Source of the DNA: Thalassotalea hakodatensis
GTDB lineage: Bacteria; Pseudomonadota; Gammaproteobacteria; Enterobacterales; Alteromonadaceae
Direction of reading: 5' to 3'
Length of the DNA stretch: 64,000 nt
Assembly (NCBI RefSeq): GCF_030295995.1
Contig: NZ_AP027365.1
Location: 496,001 to 560,000 of the forward strand
Program-made: the position numbers and the translations under genes
Notes under the pieces: generated by a model
Seen by the model: the letters and a program-made list of their open reading frames with translations, nothing else
Told to the model about the DNA's origin: nothing
Databases searched by the model: none
In this document: positions 8,243 through 16,279 of the stretch, piece after piece
How the letters are laid out: the number at the start of each line of letters is the position of its first letter
How positions within the stretch are numbered: position 1 is the stretch's first letter

Positions 8243-9136
8243 ATGCCTAGCAGCAGTGACATTAATAACACATACTTTTTAGGCATCGATGGCGGTGGTA
8301 GTAAATGTAAAGCCATTATCGTTGATGCGGATAATAAAGTACTTGGAGAAGGCATTTCAGGCCCAGCGAACCCCTTACATGGCTTTGAGCAAGCAGTTAA
8401 TTCAATAACTGAGTCTGCTCACATTGCACTCAAGGCATCAGGTTTGAATTTGCAGTTAAGTGATTTAACAGCAGGTGTTGGTTTAGCAGGGGTTAACTTG
8501 CCTGCACTATTTGAACAAATGTCTAACTGGCAACACCCGTTTGGCAAAATGTTTTTAGCTACTGACCTATTGATTGCTTGCTTAGCTGCACATAATGGTG
8601 ATGATGGTGCTGTTATGATAACGGGTACCGGCTCATGTGGTTTCTCTTATGTAGATGGGCATCCTTATACCATTGGTGGACATGGTTTTCCACATGGTGA
8701 TAAAGGCAGTGGCGCTTGGTTTGGCTTTCAAGCCGCAAATTATGTATTAATGTCATTAGACGGTTTAAAAGCACCGTCAATGATTAATGAAAAATTACTC
8801 ACCTTGTTAGATGTGCAAGATGGCTTACAAATGGTGGAAGCTATCGCCGGAAAACCTGCTGCTTTCTACGCTAAACTGGCAAATCTTGTCTTCGATGCGG
8901 CGGAAGAAGGTGATTTTGCAGCTAAAGCGATTGTTGAAGAAGGCGCTTGTTATATTAGTGGTGTTGCTCGACAGCTTGAAAAACAAAGCCCTCCGAGAAT
9001 TTCGTTGATTGGAGGATTAACTCCTCGAATAAAGCCTTGGTTGGATGAAGATATAAAACATAAACTTGCTGAGCCAATATGTGCGCCTGAAATGGGCTCG
9101 GTAATTTTTGCTCAGCAACAACTCGCGTTGCTTTAA
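8243..9136 (+). CDS. nagK: N-acetylglucosamine kinase (BadF/BadG ATPase family)
   Basis: This 297-residue cytoplasmic sugar kinase phosphorylates GlcNAc to GlcNAc-6-phosphate after transport without phosphorylation. The ASKHA fold shows the phosphate-1 loop F-L-G-I-D-G-G-G-S-K-C at residues 11-21, A-T-D-L-L-I-A-C-L-A-A near 108, and the adenosine-side motif G-T-G-S-C-G near 128. The family is BadF/BcrA-type, as in the Shewanella NagK, rather than the ROK-type kinase of E. coli. It is the first gene of the operon, 34 bp before nagBII. Confidence 0.88.
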   Translation: MPSSSDINNTYFLGIDGGGSKCKAIIVDADNKVLGEGISGPANPLHGFEQAVNSITESAHIALKASGLNLQLSDLTAGVGLAGVNLPALFEQMSNWQHPFGKMFLATDLLIACLAAHNGDDGAVMITGTGSCGFSYVDGHPYTIGGHGFPHGDKGSGAWFGFQAANYVLMSLDGLKAPSMINEKLLTLLDVQDGLQMVEAIAGKPAAFYAKLANLVFDAAEEGDFAAKAIVEEGACYISGVARQLEKQSPPRISLIGGLTPRIKPWLDEDIKHKLAEPICAPEMGSVIFAQQQLALL

Positions 9137-9170
9137 TTAGTTAGAAATTTAAAAGATATAAGGTTTACAC

Positions 9171-10169
9171 ATGACACAAACAATTATGGAGCAAGAAGCT
9201 AAACAAGCTCCTTCAGTGATTAAAGGCCAACTTTCGGCAAACCAAGCATTGGCGAAGTCTATCGGTGAAAAGTTACGTCAAATTAATCCAAAAATGGTGA
9301 TGATTATTGGCCGAGGCTCATCAGATCACGCAGGTGTATTTGGTAAGTATTTAATCGAGGTTGAAGCCGGTGTGCCTACCTTTGCCGCAGCACCATCAGT
9401 ATCGAGTGTTTATGGCAAGCAACTTAAACTTGAGCAAGCCGTTGCCATCGTTATTTCTCAATCAGGCCGTAGTCCTGACATTATCGCTCAAGCTGAAATG
9501 GCAAAAAAAGGTGGCGCATATGTCATCGCGTTAGTAAATGATGAAACATCACCATTAAAAGATATCGTTGATGAAGTATTACCGCTAAAAGCTGGCGCAG
9601 AAGTGTCTGTTGCAGCAACCAAAAGTTATTTAGCTACTTTATCAGCATTGTTGCAGTTAACTGCTTTTTGGACCGAAAATGAATCACTTATTAATGCATT
9701 AGATACGCTTCCAGATGCCTTACAAACTATCATTGATTCAGAGCCACAATTAACTTCTAAGTCAATTGAAGGCGTTAAAAATATGGTCGTACTAGGGCGT
9801 GGCCTAGGTTATGCAATCACTAAAGAAATGGCGTTAAAATTAAAAGAAGTGAGCTCAATTCATGCTGAAGCATTTAGCTCAGCAGAGTTCTTACATGGGC
9901 CAGTAACGCTTGTTGAACAAGGGTTAGCTATTTTAAATGCAGCGGTGAATGATGAAAGTGCGCCTTCACATCAAGAACAAATTGATGAAGTAACACAGCG
10001 TGGTGCTGACTTAGTGCATATTCGTCAAACAGATAACTCAGTGCATCCGCGATTAGCACCATTAGTGGTATTGCAACGTTTTTACCTTGATGTGGCTGAA
10101 GTCGCTGTCTCGAGAGGTTTTAATCCAGATGAGCCGAAAGGCCTTAAAAAAGTCACTAAGACATTATAA
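9171..10169 (+). CDS. nagB-II: Glucosamine-6-phosphate deaminase, SIS-domain type (NagB-II)
   Basis: This 332-residue protein has two SIS (sugar isomerase) domains. The first contains M-I-I-G-R-G-S-S-D-H-A and V-I-S-Q-S-G-R-S-P-D, the second V-V-L-G-R-G-L-G-Y and the loop E-V-S-S-I-H-A-E-A-F-S-S-A-E-F-L-H-G-P. This is the architecture of the alternative deaminase described in Shewanella, which replaces classical NagB. It resembles the isomerase half of GlmS but lacks the glutamine amidotransferase domain. The role is conversion of GlcN-6-P to fructose-6-P plus ammonia. Its TAA overlaps the nagA ATG by one base, so the two are translationally coupled. Confidence 0.9.
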   Translation: MTQTIMEQEAKQAPSVIKGQLSANQALAKSIGEKLRQINPKMVMIIGRGSSDHAGVFGKYLIEVEAGVPTFAAAPSVSSVYGKQLKLEQAVAIVISQSGRSPDIIAQAEMAKKGGAYVIALVNDETSPLKDIVDEVLPLKAGAEVSVAATKSYLATLSALLQLTAFWTENESLINALDTLPDALQTIIDSEPQLTSKSIEGVKNMVVLGRGLGYAITKEMALKLKEVSSIHAEAFSSAEFLHGPVTLVEQGLAILNAAVNDESAPSHQEQIDEVTQRGADLVHIRQTDNSVHPRLAPLVVLQRFYLDVAEVAVSRGFNPDEPKGLKKVTKTL

Positions 10170-11302
10170 TGACTAGTTTACGTCTACATGTTCATCAATT
10201 ATTCGACGGTCAGCAAGTGCTTGACCATCAAGTATTGACCGTTACTGACGGCACCATAACGGCGATCGATAATGATACCTCAAATGCTGATGACGTGATC
10301 TCGGCATTCGTTGTACCTGGTTTTATTGATCTACAGGTTAACGGTGGTGGTGGTGTATTATTTAATGATTCTCCCTCATTAGAGAAGTTAACCACCATCA
10401 TCGCCGTTCATCATCAGTTTGGAACAACAGGCATGCTGCCAACGTTGATCACAGACAAAATTGAAGTGATGGAGCAAGCAGCAGATGCAATGGCTGCTGC
10501 TATTAGCAATAAAGTACCTGGAATATTAGGCATACACTTTGAAGGCCCGCATTTATCGGTTGCTAAAAAAGGCACACATGCGGAAGAATATATTCGCCCG
10601 ATTAGCGATCGAGAGTGGCAGGTATTATCACGCAAAGATATCGGGCAGGTTTTAGTAACCTTAGCTCCAGAAACTGTTTCGGTAGAAGATATAAGTCGAA
10701 TGGTATCGTTAGGCATCAAAGTATGTTTAGGACATACAAACGCTGATTATCCAACAGCGCAAGCTGCGATTGATGCTGGCGCTGATGGCTTTACTCATTT
10801 ATATAACGCTATGTCACCGATTCAAGGAAGAGAACCAGGGGTTACTGGTTGTGCTCTACTTAATGATAACGCAAGTTGTGGCATTATCATCGATGGACAT
10901 CATGTTGATTATACTACCGCTAAATTAGCATTAAAAACGAAACCAAAAGGAAAAGTGTTTTTGGTTACTGATGCAATGTCTACCATTGGTACAAATCAAA
11001 CTGAGTTTTCATTTTTTGATCGAACAGTGTATTTGCGAGATGGCCGCTTAACATCAACTACCGGTGAATTAGCGGGGGCAGCCTTAGATATGATTACCGC
11101 TGTAAATAATAGTCATCATGGGCTAGACATATCGTTTGAAGAAGCTGTTAGAATGGCTAGCAAGTACCCAGCAAATTATATAAATCAATCGGGTATTCGA
11201 GGTGAATTACAAGTAGGTCAAGCTGCTGATTTCTTGGTGTTAAATCAAGATCACCAAGTTATATCTACTTGGGTTGCAGGGAAGCCTGTATATAACGCAT
11301 AA
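10169..11302 (+). CDS. nagA: N-acetylglucosamine-6-phosphate deacetylase
   Basis: This 377-residue amidohydrolase removes acetate from GlcNAc-6-P to give GlcN-6-P for NagB-II. Visible motifs are P-G-F-I-D-L-Q-V-N-G (the NagA version of the first metal motif, without HxH), H-F-E-G-P-H-L-S (metal Glu), C-L-G-H-T-N-A-D and F-T-H-L-Y-N-A-M (metal histidines), and V-T-D-A-M with the catalytic Asp. Length agrees with the family (about 380). It starts inside the nagBII stop codon (TAATG). Confidence 0.95.
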   Translation: MTSLRLHVHQLFDGQQVLDHQVLTVTDGTITAIDNDTSNADDVISAFVVPGFIDLQVNGGGGVLFNDSPSLEKLTTIIAVHHQFGTTGMLPTLITDKIEVMEQAADAMAAAISNKVPGILGIHFEGPHLSVAKKGTHAEEYIRPISDREWQVLSRKDIGQVLVTLAPETVSVEDISRMVSLGIKVCLGHTNADYPTAQAAIDAGADGFTHLYNAMSPIQGREPGVTGCALLNDNASCGIIIDGHHVDYTTAKLALKTKPKGKVFLVTDAMSTIGTNQTEFSFFDRTVYLRDGRLTSTTGELAGAALDMITAVNNSHHGLDISFEEAVRMASKYPANYINQSGIRGELQVGQAADFLVLNQDHQVISTWVAGKPVYNA

Positions 11303-11347
11303 CAATTTATAGCAATAACAATAATAAGATTAAAATTTGAGGAAACT

Positions 11348-12643
11348 ATGGAAATGTCCGTATCAACAGATAAAAAACAAAGTAGCGTCGTGCCTATGGC
11401 AATCGTTGCTACGCTCTTCTTTATATTAGGGTTTGCGACTTGGCTTAATGGCTCTTTAATGCCGTATTTGAAGCAGATTTTAGATTTAACACCCGTACAA
11501 GCGTCGTTAATTCTTTTCTCTTTTTACATTGCTGTTACTTTTACTGCAATTCCTTCAGCAGCCGTCATTAGAAAAGTTGGATATAAAAATGGTATGGCGT
11601 TAGGCATGGCGACGATGATGGTTGCAGGTTTACTTTTTATTCCAGCAGCTAAAACGCAAATATTTGCTTTATTCTTATTTGCTCAACTTATTATGGGGGT
11701 AGGTCAAACGTTATTACAAACGGCCGTGAACCCTTATGTTGTGCGATTAGGCCCAGAAGAATCGGCCGCAGCACGTATTAGTGTAATGGGGATACTAAAT
11801 AAAGGTGCTGGTGTCGTTGCACCAATGGTATTTACCGCACTTATATTAAGCAACTTCACCGATTTAGTTGGTAAAGAGTTAACACAAGAAGATATTGATT
11901 TAATGGCTGATGGGCTAGTGTTGCCGTATTTAGGCATGGCATTATTTATTGGTTTACTCGCTTTGGCTGTTAAAAAATCTCCTTTACCTGAGTTAAAAAG
12001 TGAAGAGGAAGAAAGCGATAAAGGTCAGGTTAAAGAAGCTTTATCTCATCCAAACCTTCGTTTTGGCGTGATTGCAATTTTTGTTTATGTCGCTGTAGAG
12101 GTTATTGCAGGGGATACTATTGGCACTTACGCATTGTCGTTAGGTGTAGAAAATTATAGTGTTATGACTTCTTATACCATGATTTGTATGGTAGCGGGTT
12201 ATATCTTAGGTATTGTACTTATTCCTCGTTATATATCACAAGCAAAAGCGTTAGCCGCTTCTGCAGTCTTAGGTGTCGTCTTATCATTAGGCGTATTGTT
12301 TTCTGATGATCAGTCTTTCATCATTGCGAATTCATTATTAGTGCCATTTGGTGGAGCCTTACTACCAGATCCTTTATTACTAATTGCCTTTTTAGGGTTG
12401 GCGAATGCGATTTGTTGGCCGGCAATATTTCCTCTTGCTTTGTCAGGTCTTGGTCAATTAACAAGTACTGGTTCGGCGCTGTTAGTGATGGGGATTGCTG
12501 GTGGTGCCTTTGGTCCCTTATTTTGGGGTATTGCAACAGGAACTTCATTTGGCCAGCAAGGCGGCTATATCGTGATGTTACCTTGTTATTTATATATCTT
12601 ATTTTATGCAGTAAAAGGGCACAAAATGCGTAAGAAAGCGTAG
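11348..12643 (+). CDS. nagP: N-acetylglucosamine permease, MFS (fucose permease-like)
   Basis: This 431-residue inner-membrane protein has about 12 hydrophobic segments and resembles FucP-type major facilitator permeases (F-F-I-L-G-F-A-T-W-L-N-G near residue 21, G-V-G-Q-T-L-L-Q-T-A-V-N-P-Y-V near 118). The N-P-Y-V-x-x-L-G-P block is typical of the NagP/FucP branch. As last gene of the nag operon it would import free GlcNAc, which fits a cytoplasmic kinase instead of a PTS. Translation from 11348 is supported by GAGGA seven bases upstream. A strong terminator follows. Confidence 0.9.
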   Translation: MEMSVSTDKKQSSVVPMAIVATLFFILGFATWLNGSLMPYLKQILDLTPVQASLILFSFYIAVTFTAIPSAAVIRKVGYKNGMALGMATMMVAGLLFIPAAKTQIFALFLFAQLIMGVGQTLLQTAVNPYVVRLGPEESAAARISVMGILNKGAGVVAPMVFTALILSNFTDLVGKELTQEDIDLMADGLVLPYLGMALFIGLLALAVKKSPLPELKSEEEESDKGQVKEALSHPNLRFGVIAIFVYVAVEVIAGDTIGTYALSLGVENYSVMTSYTMICMVAGYILGIVLIPRYISQAKALAASAVLGVVLSLGVLFSDDQSFIIANSLLVPFGGALLPDPLLLIAFLGLANAICWPAIFPLALSGLGQLTSTGSALLVMGIAGGAFGPLFWGIATGTSFGQQGGYIVMLPCYLYILFYAVKGHKMRKKA

Positions 12644-12725
12644 TATTTTGTCTCTCTGGAAATTTGCCAGAAATGGCATACCATCTCACTAGTTGAGGGT
12701 GCGTTAAAAAGATCTTATGTGATCG

Positions 12726-12753
12726 CCCTGGGTTTCGGCTCAGGGTTTTTTTT
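12726..12753 (+). terminator. Rho-independent terminator of the nag operon
   Basis: CCCTG (12726-12730) pairs with CAGGG (12741-12745) across a short loop, followed directly by a run of eight T. The rest of the 294-bp gap to the next gene holds an 8-bp inverted repeat (ACTACTTT/AAAGTAGT, 12830-12853) of unknown role. Confidence 0.8.
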
Positions 12754-12937
12754 CGTTTAAACTGCGTGAAAACTTGTAATAAAATTTGATGTTTAAGGTG
12801 ATCTCAAAGGGAAAGTTCCGTATCATGCTACTACTTTAGTAAGCAAAAGTAGTCATTTTATTTGTAAGTAGGCTATTTATAGTTTTACTTATATATTTTC
12901 AAAACTCGTTAGTTGTCGCACGAATAAGTAGGGTGTA

Positions 12938-13156
12938 ATGAGTCATAAAACTGAACTAGTCACAATTATTTACTATTGTGATAAATCAATCGAATTGTTC
13001 CATCATATTGGACATTTTGAAACTAGTAAAACAGGCAGAATTATTTTACCTGATAGCTTTAAAAAGGGTAAATCGATAGTTGCTGTGTGCCGCGGTGAGG
13101 TAGATATTATGAATAAAATAGGTGATCGAATTTTACCAAATGAAGACGTTGCATAA
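12938..13156 (+). CDS. Small conserved protein (possibly TIGR02922 family)
   Basis: A 72-residue protein without signal peptide or membrane segment. It contains a small beta-rich core (V-T-I-I-Y-Y, G-R-I-I-L-P, K-S-I-V-A-V-C-R-G-E-V-D-I-M-N-K-I-G-D-R). It looks like the short hypothetical family TIGR02922 known from Colwellia and relatives, but that is from memory and was not searched. The function is unknown. A terminator hairpin follows and the gene is convergent with ccmE. The R-I-I-L-P and N-K-I-G-D-R-I elements suggest a compact, regularly folded protein. Confidence 0.65.
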   Translation: MSHKTELVTIIYYCDKSIELFHHIGHFETSKTGRIILPDSFKKGKSIVAVCRGEVDIMNKIGDRILPNEDVA

Positions 13157-13185
13157 CACGAAATATAAAGCTATCAATATGAAAT

Positions 13186-13215
13186 ATAGCCACTAACGTT
13201 AACGTCAGTGGCTAT
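13186..13215. terminator. Bidirectional hairpin between the small gene and ccmE
   Basis: ATAGCCACT (13186-13194) pairs exactly with AGTGGCTAT (13207-13215), with additional ACGT/ACGT pairing inside. It lies between two convergent genes and can serve both strands, but the T-runs are poor. Confidence 0.6.
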
Positions 13216-13224
13216 TCAATGAAA

Positions 13225-13695
13225 TTAATATTTATTGGAATATTCAGGTGGTGTATGGCCTTCGCCTAAAGCATCAGCAACTTCTTTAGGCATATAATTT
13301 TCGTCATGTTTCGCTAACACTTCAGTTGCCTCTAAAACCCTGTTTTCTATTAATACTCCGTTAGCAATGATACCTTGGCCTTCCCTAAAAAGGTCAGGTA
13401 ATATGCCGTCATATTTTACGGTAATGGTTTCACCCTTATTAGTTAAGCCAAATTGTACTTTTAAGCTATCAGGGTTTCGTGAAACAGACCCAACTACTAC
13501 TAGACCGCCTACGCGAATTCGCTGCCCAATTACTGGTTTGTTACCCGTATCATCTTTACCGTGAATAATCTCATGTGGTGTATAAAATAAATCAATATTT
13601 TGATTTAAAGCGTATAAAACTAATGTTGTGATCAAACTAATGCCTATTAGTATTGACACAACGATTGTTAATCGTTTTTTTCGTCTTGGATTCAT
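13225..13695 (-). CDS. ccmE: Cytochrome c maturation heme chaperone CcmE
   Basis: This 156-residue protein has an N-terminal membrane anchor (about residues 9-30) and a periplasmic OB-fold domain. The heme-binding histidine is His130 in [10 protein letters not shown], with Tyr134 also conserved, at the same numbering as in E. coli CcmE. It receives heme from CcmABCD and passes it to the CcmFH ligase. It is the last gene of the minus-strand ccmABCDE operon, 3 bp after ccmD. Confidence 0.96.
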   Translation of the reverse strand: MNPRRKKRLTIVVSILIGISLITTLVLYALNQNIDLFYTPHEIIHGKDDTGNKPVIGQRIRVGGLVVVGSVSRNPDSLKVQFGLTNKGETITVKYDGILPDLFREGQGIIANGVLIENRVLEATEVLAKHDENYMPKEVADALGEGHTPPEYSNKY

Positions 13696-13698
13696 GAG

Positions 13699-13911
13699 CT
13701 ACCTCTTGTCTTGATTTTGTTCAAGCGCTGCTTGTCTTAATTTCTTCTCTCGATTATAACGGCGTTTAATCTGTGTCAGGGTGGCATGATGTTTCGCATT
13801 GGAAAATAAAGCCAGTAATACAAAAATTACAAATGTAAAACCGTATGAAAGCCATACGTAAAAACCATGCCCGTCCATTGCGATAAATTCTGCGAAGTTT
13901 GAAAATTGCAT
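13699..13911 (-). CDS. ccmD: Heme exporter subunit CcmD
   Basis: A 70-residue membrane peptide: M-Q-F-S-N-F-A-E-F-I-A-M-D-G-H-G-F-Y-V-W followed by one membrane helix and a basic tail (K-R-R-Y-N-R-E-K-K-L-R-Q). This matches the short CcmD family, which releases holo-CcmE from CcmABC. The frame is open to 13950, but the start at 13911, directly after the ccmC stop, gives the usual length and N-terminus. Confidence 0.9.
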   Translation of the reverse strand: MQFSNFAEFIAMDGHGFYVWLSYGFTFVIFVLLALFSNAKHHATLTQIKRRYNREKKLRQAALEQNQDKR

Positions 13912-13913
13912 GT

Positions 13914-14657
13914 TTATTTCTCTGTTTGATTCACTAAATGTTTTACCCAAGGGCGGGTGGCATTTCTTTCAAGTAGTTCAGTTTTAAACCGTAAACAAAT
14001 CAGCCAACTTATAAGGAAAACAAAGCCAAACAAACAAACCACAAAGGGTAGATACATGTCCATGGTCATCGCAGGCTTTCCTATTTGGGTTACTGTTTGG
14101 CCTTGATGCAATGTATTCCACCATTCAACGGAATATTTAATGATCGGTACATTTACAACCCCAACTATTGCTAAAATGCCTGCAGCTTTACTTCCCTGAG
14201 CTTTATCTTCAAAAGCATTGTGTAAAGCGATAACGCCTAAATAAAGAAATAACTGAATTAATTGCGAGGTTAATCTGGCATCCCATACCCACCATGTACC
14301 CCATGTGGGTTTACCCCAAGCGGCACCGGTGAATAGCGCAACTGCGGTTAATGCTGCACCAACAGGTGCAATGGCTGCAACTGAAGCGTCAGCTAACTTT
14401 AATTGCCATACGAGGGCACTAAAAGCAATAATTGCCATTGCCACATACGCACTGAGTGAAAGAATGGCAGATGGAACATGGATGTAAAAAATTCGAAAAC
14501 TATTACCTTGTTGGTAATCAGGTGGCACAAATAAAAGCGCCCACGTCATTCCAACGGTTAATAAAATCATTGCTAAATAGCCAAACCAAGGTGTTAGCTT
14601 TTCTGTTAATTGAAAAGTTTTTTCAGGGTTAGCGTATGGGTGTAACCATTTCCACAT
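13914..14657 (-). CDS. ccmC: Heme export/handling membrane protein CcmC
   Basis: This 247-residue protein with about six membrane helices has the tryptophan-rich periplasmic motif W-G-T-W-W-V-W-D-A-R-L-T-S. Two likely heme-ligand histidines lie in F-Y-I-H-V-P-S-A and W-W-N-T-L-H-Q-G. It loads heme onto CcmE. Its start directly abuts the ccmB stop codon and its stop is followed by ccmD after two bases, as expected for a tightly coupled complex. Confidence 0.96.
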   Translation of the reverse strand: MWKWLHPYANPEKTFQLTEKLTPWFGYLAMILLTVGMTWALLFVPPDYQQGNSFRIFYIHVPSAILSLSAYVAMAIIAFSALVWQLKLADASVAAIAPVGAALTAVALFTGAAWGKPTWGTWWVWDARLTSQLIQLFLYLGVIALHNAFEDKAQGSKAAGILAIVGVVNVPIIKYSVEWWNTLHQGQTVTQIGKPAMTMDMYLPFVVCLFGFVFLISWLICLRFKTELLERNATRPWVKHLVNQTEK

Positions 14658-15356
14658 TTAGTTAGTACTCACTTTTAATGCTGCGCTCACAGCAAATGGT
14701 GAAAGCGTAACAGAACCGATAAAAAGTGCGCCGATTATAGCAAGTTGTCCCGTGTAGGGTAAGTTCATTGCTGCAGTATCTATTGCACTTGTCGCAAAAA
14801 TTAATAATGGGATATATAAAGGTAAAATTAACAAACTCAGTAACACTCCACCTTTTTTAACGCCAACGGTTAACGCAACACCAATTGCGCCGATAAAACT
14901 TAATACAGGGGTTCCAATAAGCAAGGTTAATAATAATGCCCCATATGCATTTTCAGGAAGATACAATAATACCGCGAGTAATGGTGAAATTAAAATCAGG
15001 GGTAAACCGCTGATGATCCAATGTGCGCATATTTTAGCGAGTACAATAATAAATGTTGGGCTTGGGCTTAACAGCATTTGCTCAAGAGCGCCATCGGCAT
15101 GATCACTTTTAAAGAGGCGGTCTAACGATAAGAGTGTGGCTAGTAAAGCAGCAACCCAAATAATGCCGGGCGCTATTCTAGCAAGCATATTAGGCTCAGG
15201 ACCAATGCCAAGAGGAAAAAGCGTGACAACCAAAATAAAAAATAATAATGGGTTAGCAATATCATCTTTATGACGGAAAGCAATAGTGAGATCGCGCTTA
15301 AATACGGTGTAAAAAACCCGCCGATATGAAATTGAAGTATTGATTTCTTTACTCAT
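14658..15356 (-). CDS. ccmB: Heme exporter ABC permease CcmB
   Basis: This 232-residue hydrophobic protein has about six membrane segments and matches the CcmB family. Conserved stretches include V-F-K-R-D-L-T-I-A-F-R-H-K near the N-terminus, F-P-L-G-I-G-P-E-P, and L-D-R-L-F-K-S-D-H-A-D-G-A-L-E-Q-M-L-L. It forms the ABC complex with CcmA and CcmC that releases holo-CcmE. It lies 8 bp after ccmA. Confidence 0.96.
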   Translation of the reverse strand: MSKEINTSISYRRVFYTVFKRDLTIAFRHKDDIANPLLFFILVVTLFPLGIGPEPNMLARIAPGIIWVAALLATLLSLDRLFKSDHADGALEQMLLSPSPTFIIVLAKICAHWIISGLPLILISPLLAVLLYLPENAYGALLLTLLIGTPVLSFIGAIGVALTVGVKKGGVLLSLLILPLYIPLLIFATSAIDTAAMNLPYTGQLAIIGALFIGSVTLSPFAVSAALKVSTN

Positions 15357-15364
15357 AGATTAAC

Positions 15365-16006
15365 CTAGAAAAACCTATATTCAAGCGTAAGCTTTTGATA
15401 GCAACTAATGGGCATTTGTAAGTCTTGATGCGTGGTCAAAATAACAGCCCCACCATTGTTAGCGTGTTCTTTTATAAGCTGTTCTAGCTTTAATACCCCT
15501 TTTTTGTCAATTGCGGTAAATGGTTCATCTAAAATCCATAGTTTCGCTGGGGTTTGCCATAATTGTGCTAACGCTATTCTTCGGTGTTGACCAGCACTTA
15601 AATGGGAAGCAAGAGCATCTTCAAAGCCTAATAAATTAACTTCTGAGAGCGTCTCTTCGGCTTTTTGAATAGGTAATCCATGCAATGCTAAGGAGAAAGC
15701 TAAATTTTCTTCGGCGGTTAATTCATCTTTAACGCCAACCTGGTGGCCAAGGTAAAGCATATTTTGGTGAAAATATTCTTCACAAGTTCGAATAGGTTTC
15801 CCTGCAAAATAGACTTGCCCCTCATAAGGAGAGGATAAGCCTGCTAAAATACGCAATAAGCTTGTTTTTCCTGCGCCATTTGGCCCTTCTACTTGTATAA
15901 TATCACCGCGCTTTACTGTAAAGTTAAGCGCTTCAAAAAGCACTCTATCTTCTCTTATACAGGTTAAGTTTCGCGTTTCTAAAAGGGTATCGTCACAGTG
16001 ACTCAT
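15365..16006 (-). CDS. ccmA: Heme exporter ABC ATPase CcmA
   Basis: This 213-residue ATP-binding subunit has Walker A G-P-N-G-A-G-K-T (residues 41-48), the signature L-S-A-G-Q-H-R-R-I-A-L-A-Q-L-W and Walker B L-W-I-L-D-E-P-F-T-A-I-D. The variant LSAGQ signature and short length are typical of CcmA. It is the first gene of ccmABCDE, divergent from ccmF across a 273-bp regulatory gap. Confidence 0.96.
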   Translation of the reverse strand: MSHCDDTLLETRNLTCIREDRVLFEALNFTVKRGDIIQVEGPNGAGKTSLLRILAGLSSPYEGQVYFAGKPIRTCEEYFHQNMLYLGHQVGVKDELTAEENLAFSLALHGLPIQKAEETLSEVNLLGFEDALASHLSAGQHRRIALAQLWQTPAKLWILDEPFTAIDKKGVLKLEQLIKEHANNGGAVILTTHQDLQMPISCYQKLTLEYRFF

Positions 16007-16045
16007 GAAATGGTTCGTTTGTTACGTTATTGAAATTGTTGCTAG

Positions 16046-16084
16046 TGTAATCTAAATCACACACGTTAGTTTGATCTAGATCCT
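16046..16084. promoter_or_regulatory. CRP-like and FNR-like sites between ccmA and ccmF
   Basis: TGTAATCTAAATCACA (16046-16061) matches the CRP pattern TGTGA-N6-TCACA with one mismatch. TTGATCTAGATCCT (16071-16084) matches the FNR pattern TTGAT-N4-ATCAA at eight of ten positions. They lie between the divergent ccm operons, a plausible place for joint control of cytochrome c maturation by carbon state and oxygen. These are pattern matches by eye only. Confidence 0.4.
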
Positions 16085-16279
16085 ACACCAAGTAAGTAAT
16101 TTATTATACCATTGCTTTCGTTCGCAAAATATATGCAACTTAACGCAAGATTACTGCTTTTTTTAGCGAAACGGTGGTAGAATTGCAGCAATTTTTGGCC
16201 TACGCATTTTACTTCATCAGCCAATTTTTGATGGTGACAGTGTGTTAGTCTGCCTTATAAGCGCTATCGGAGAAGTTTT

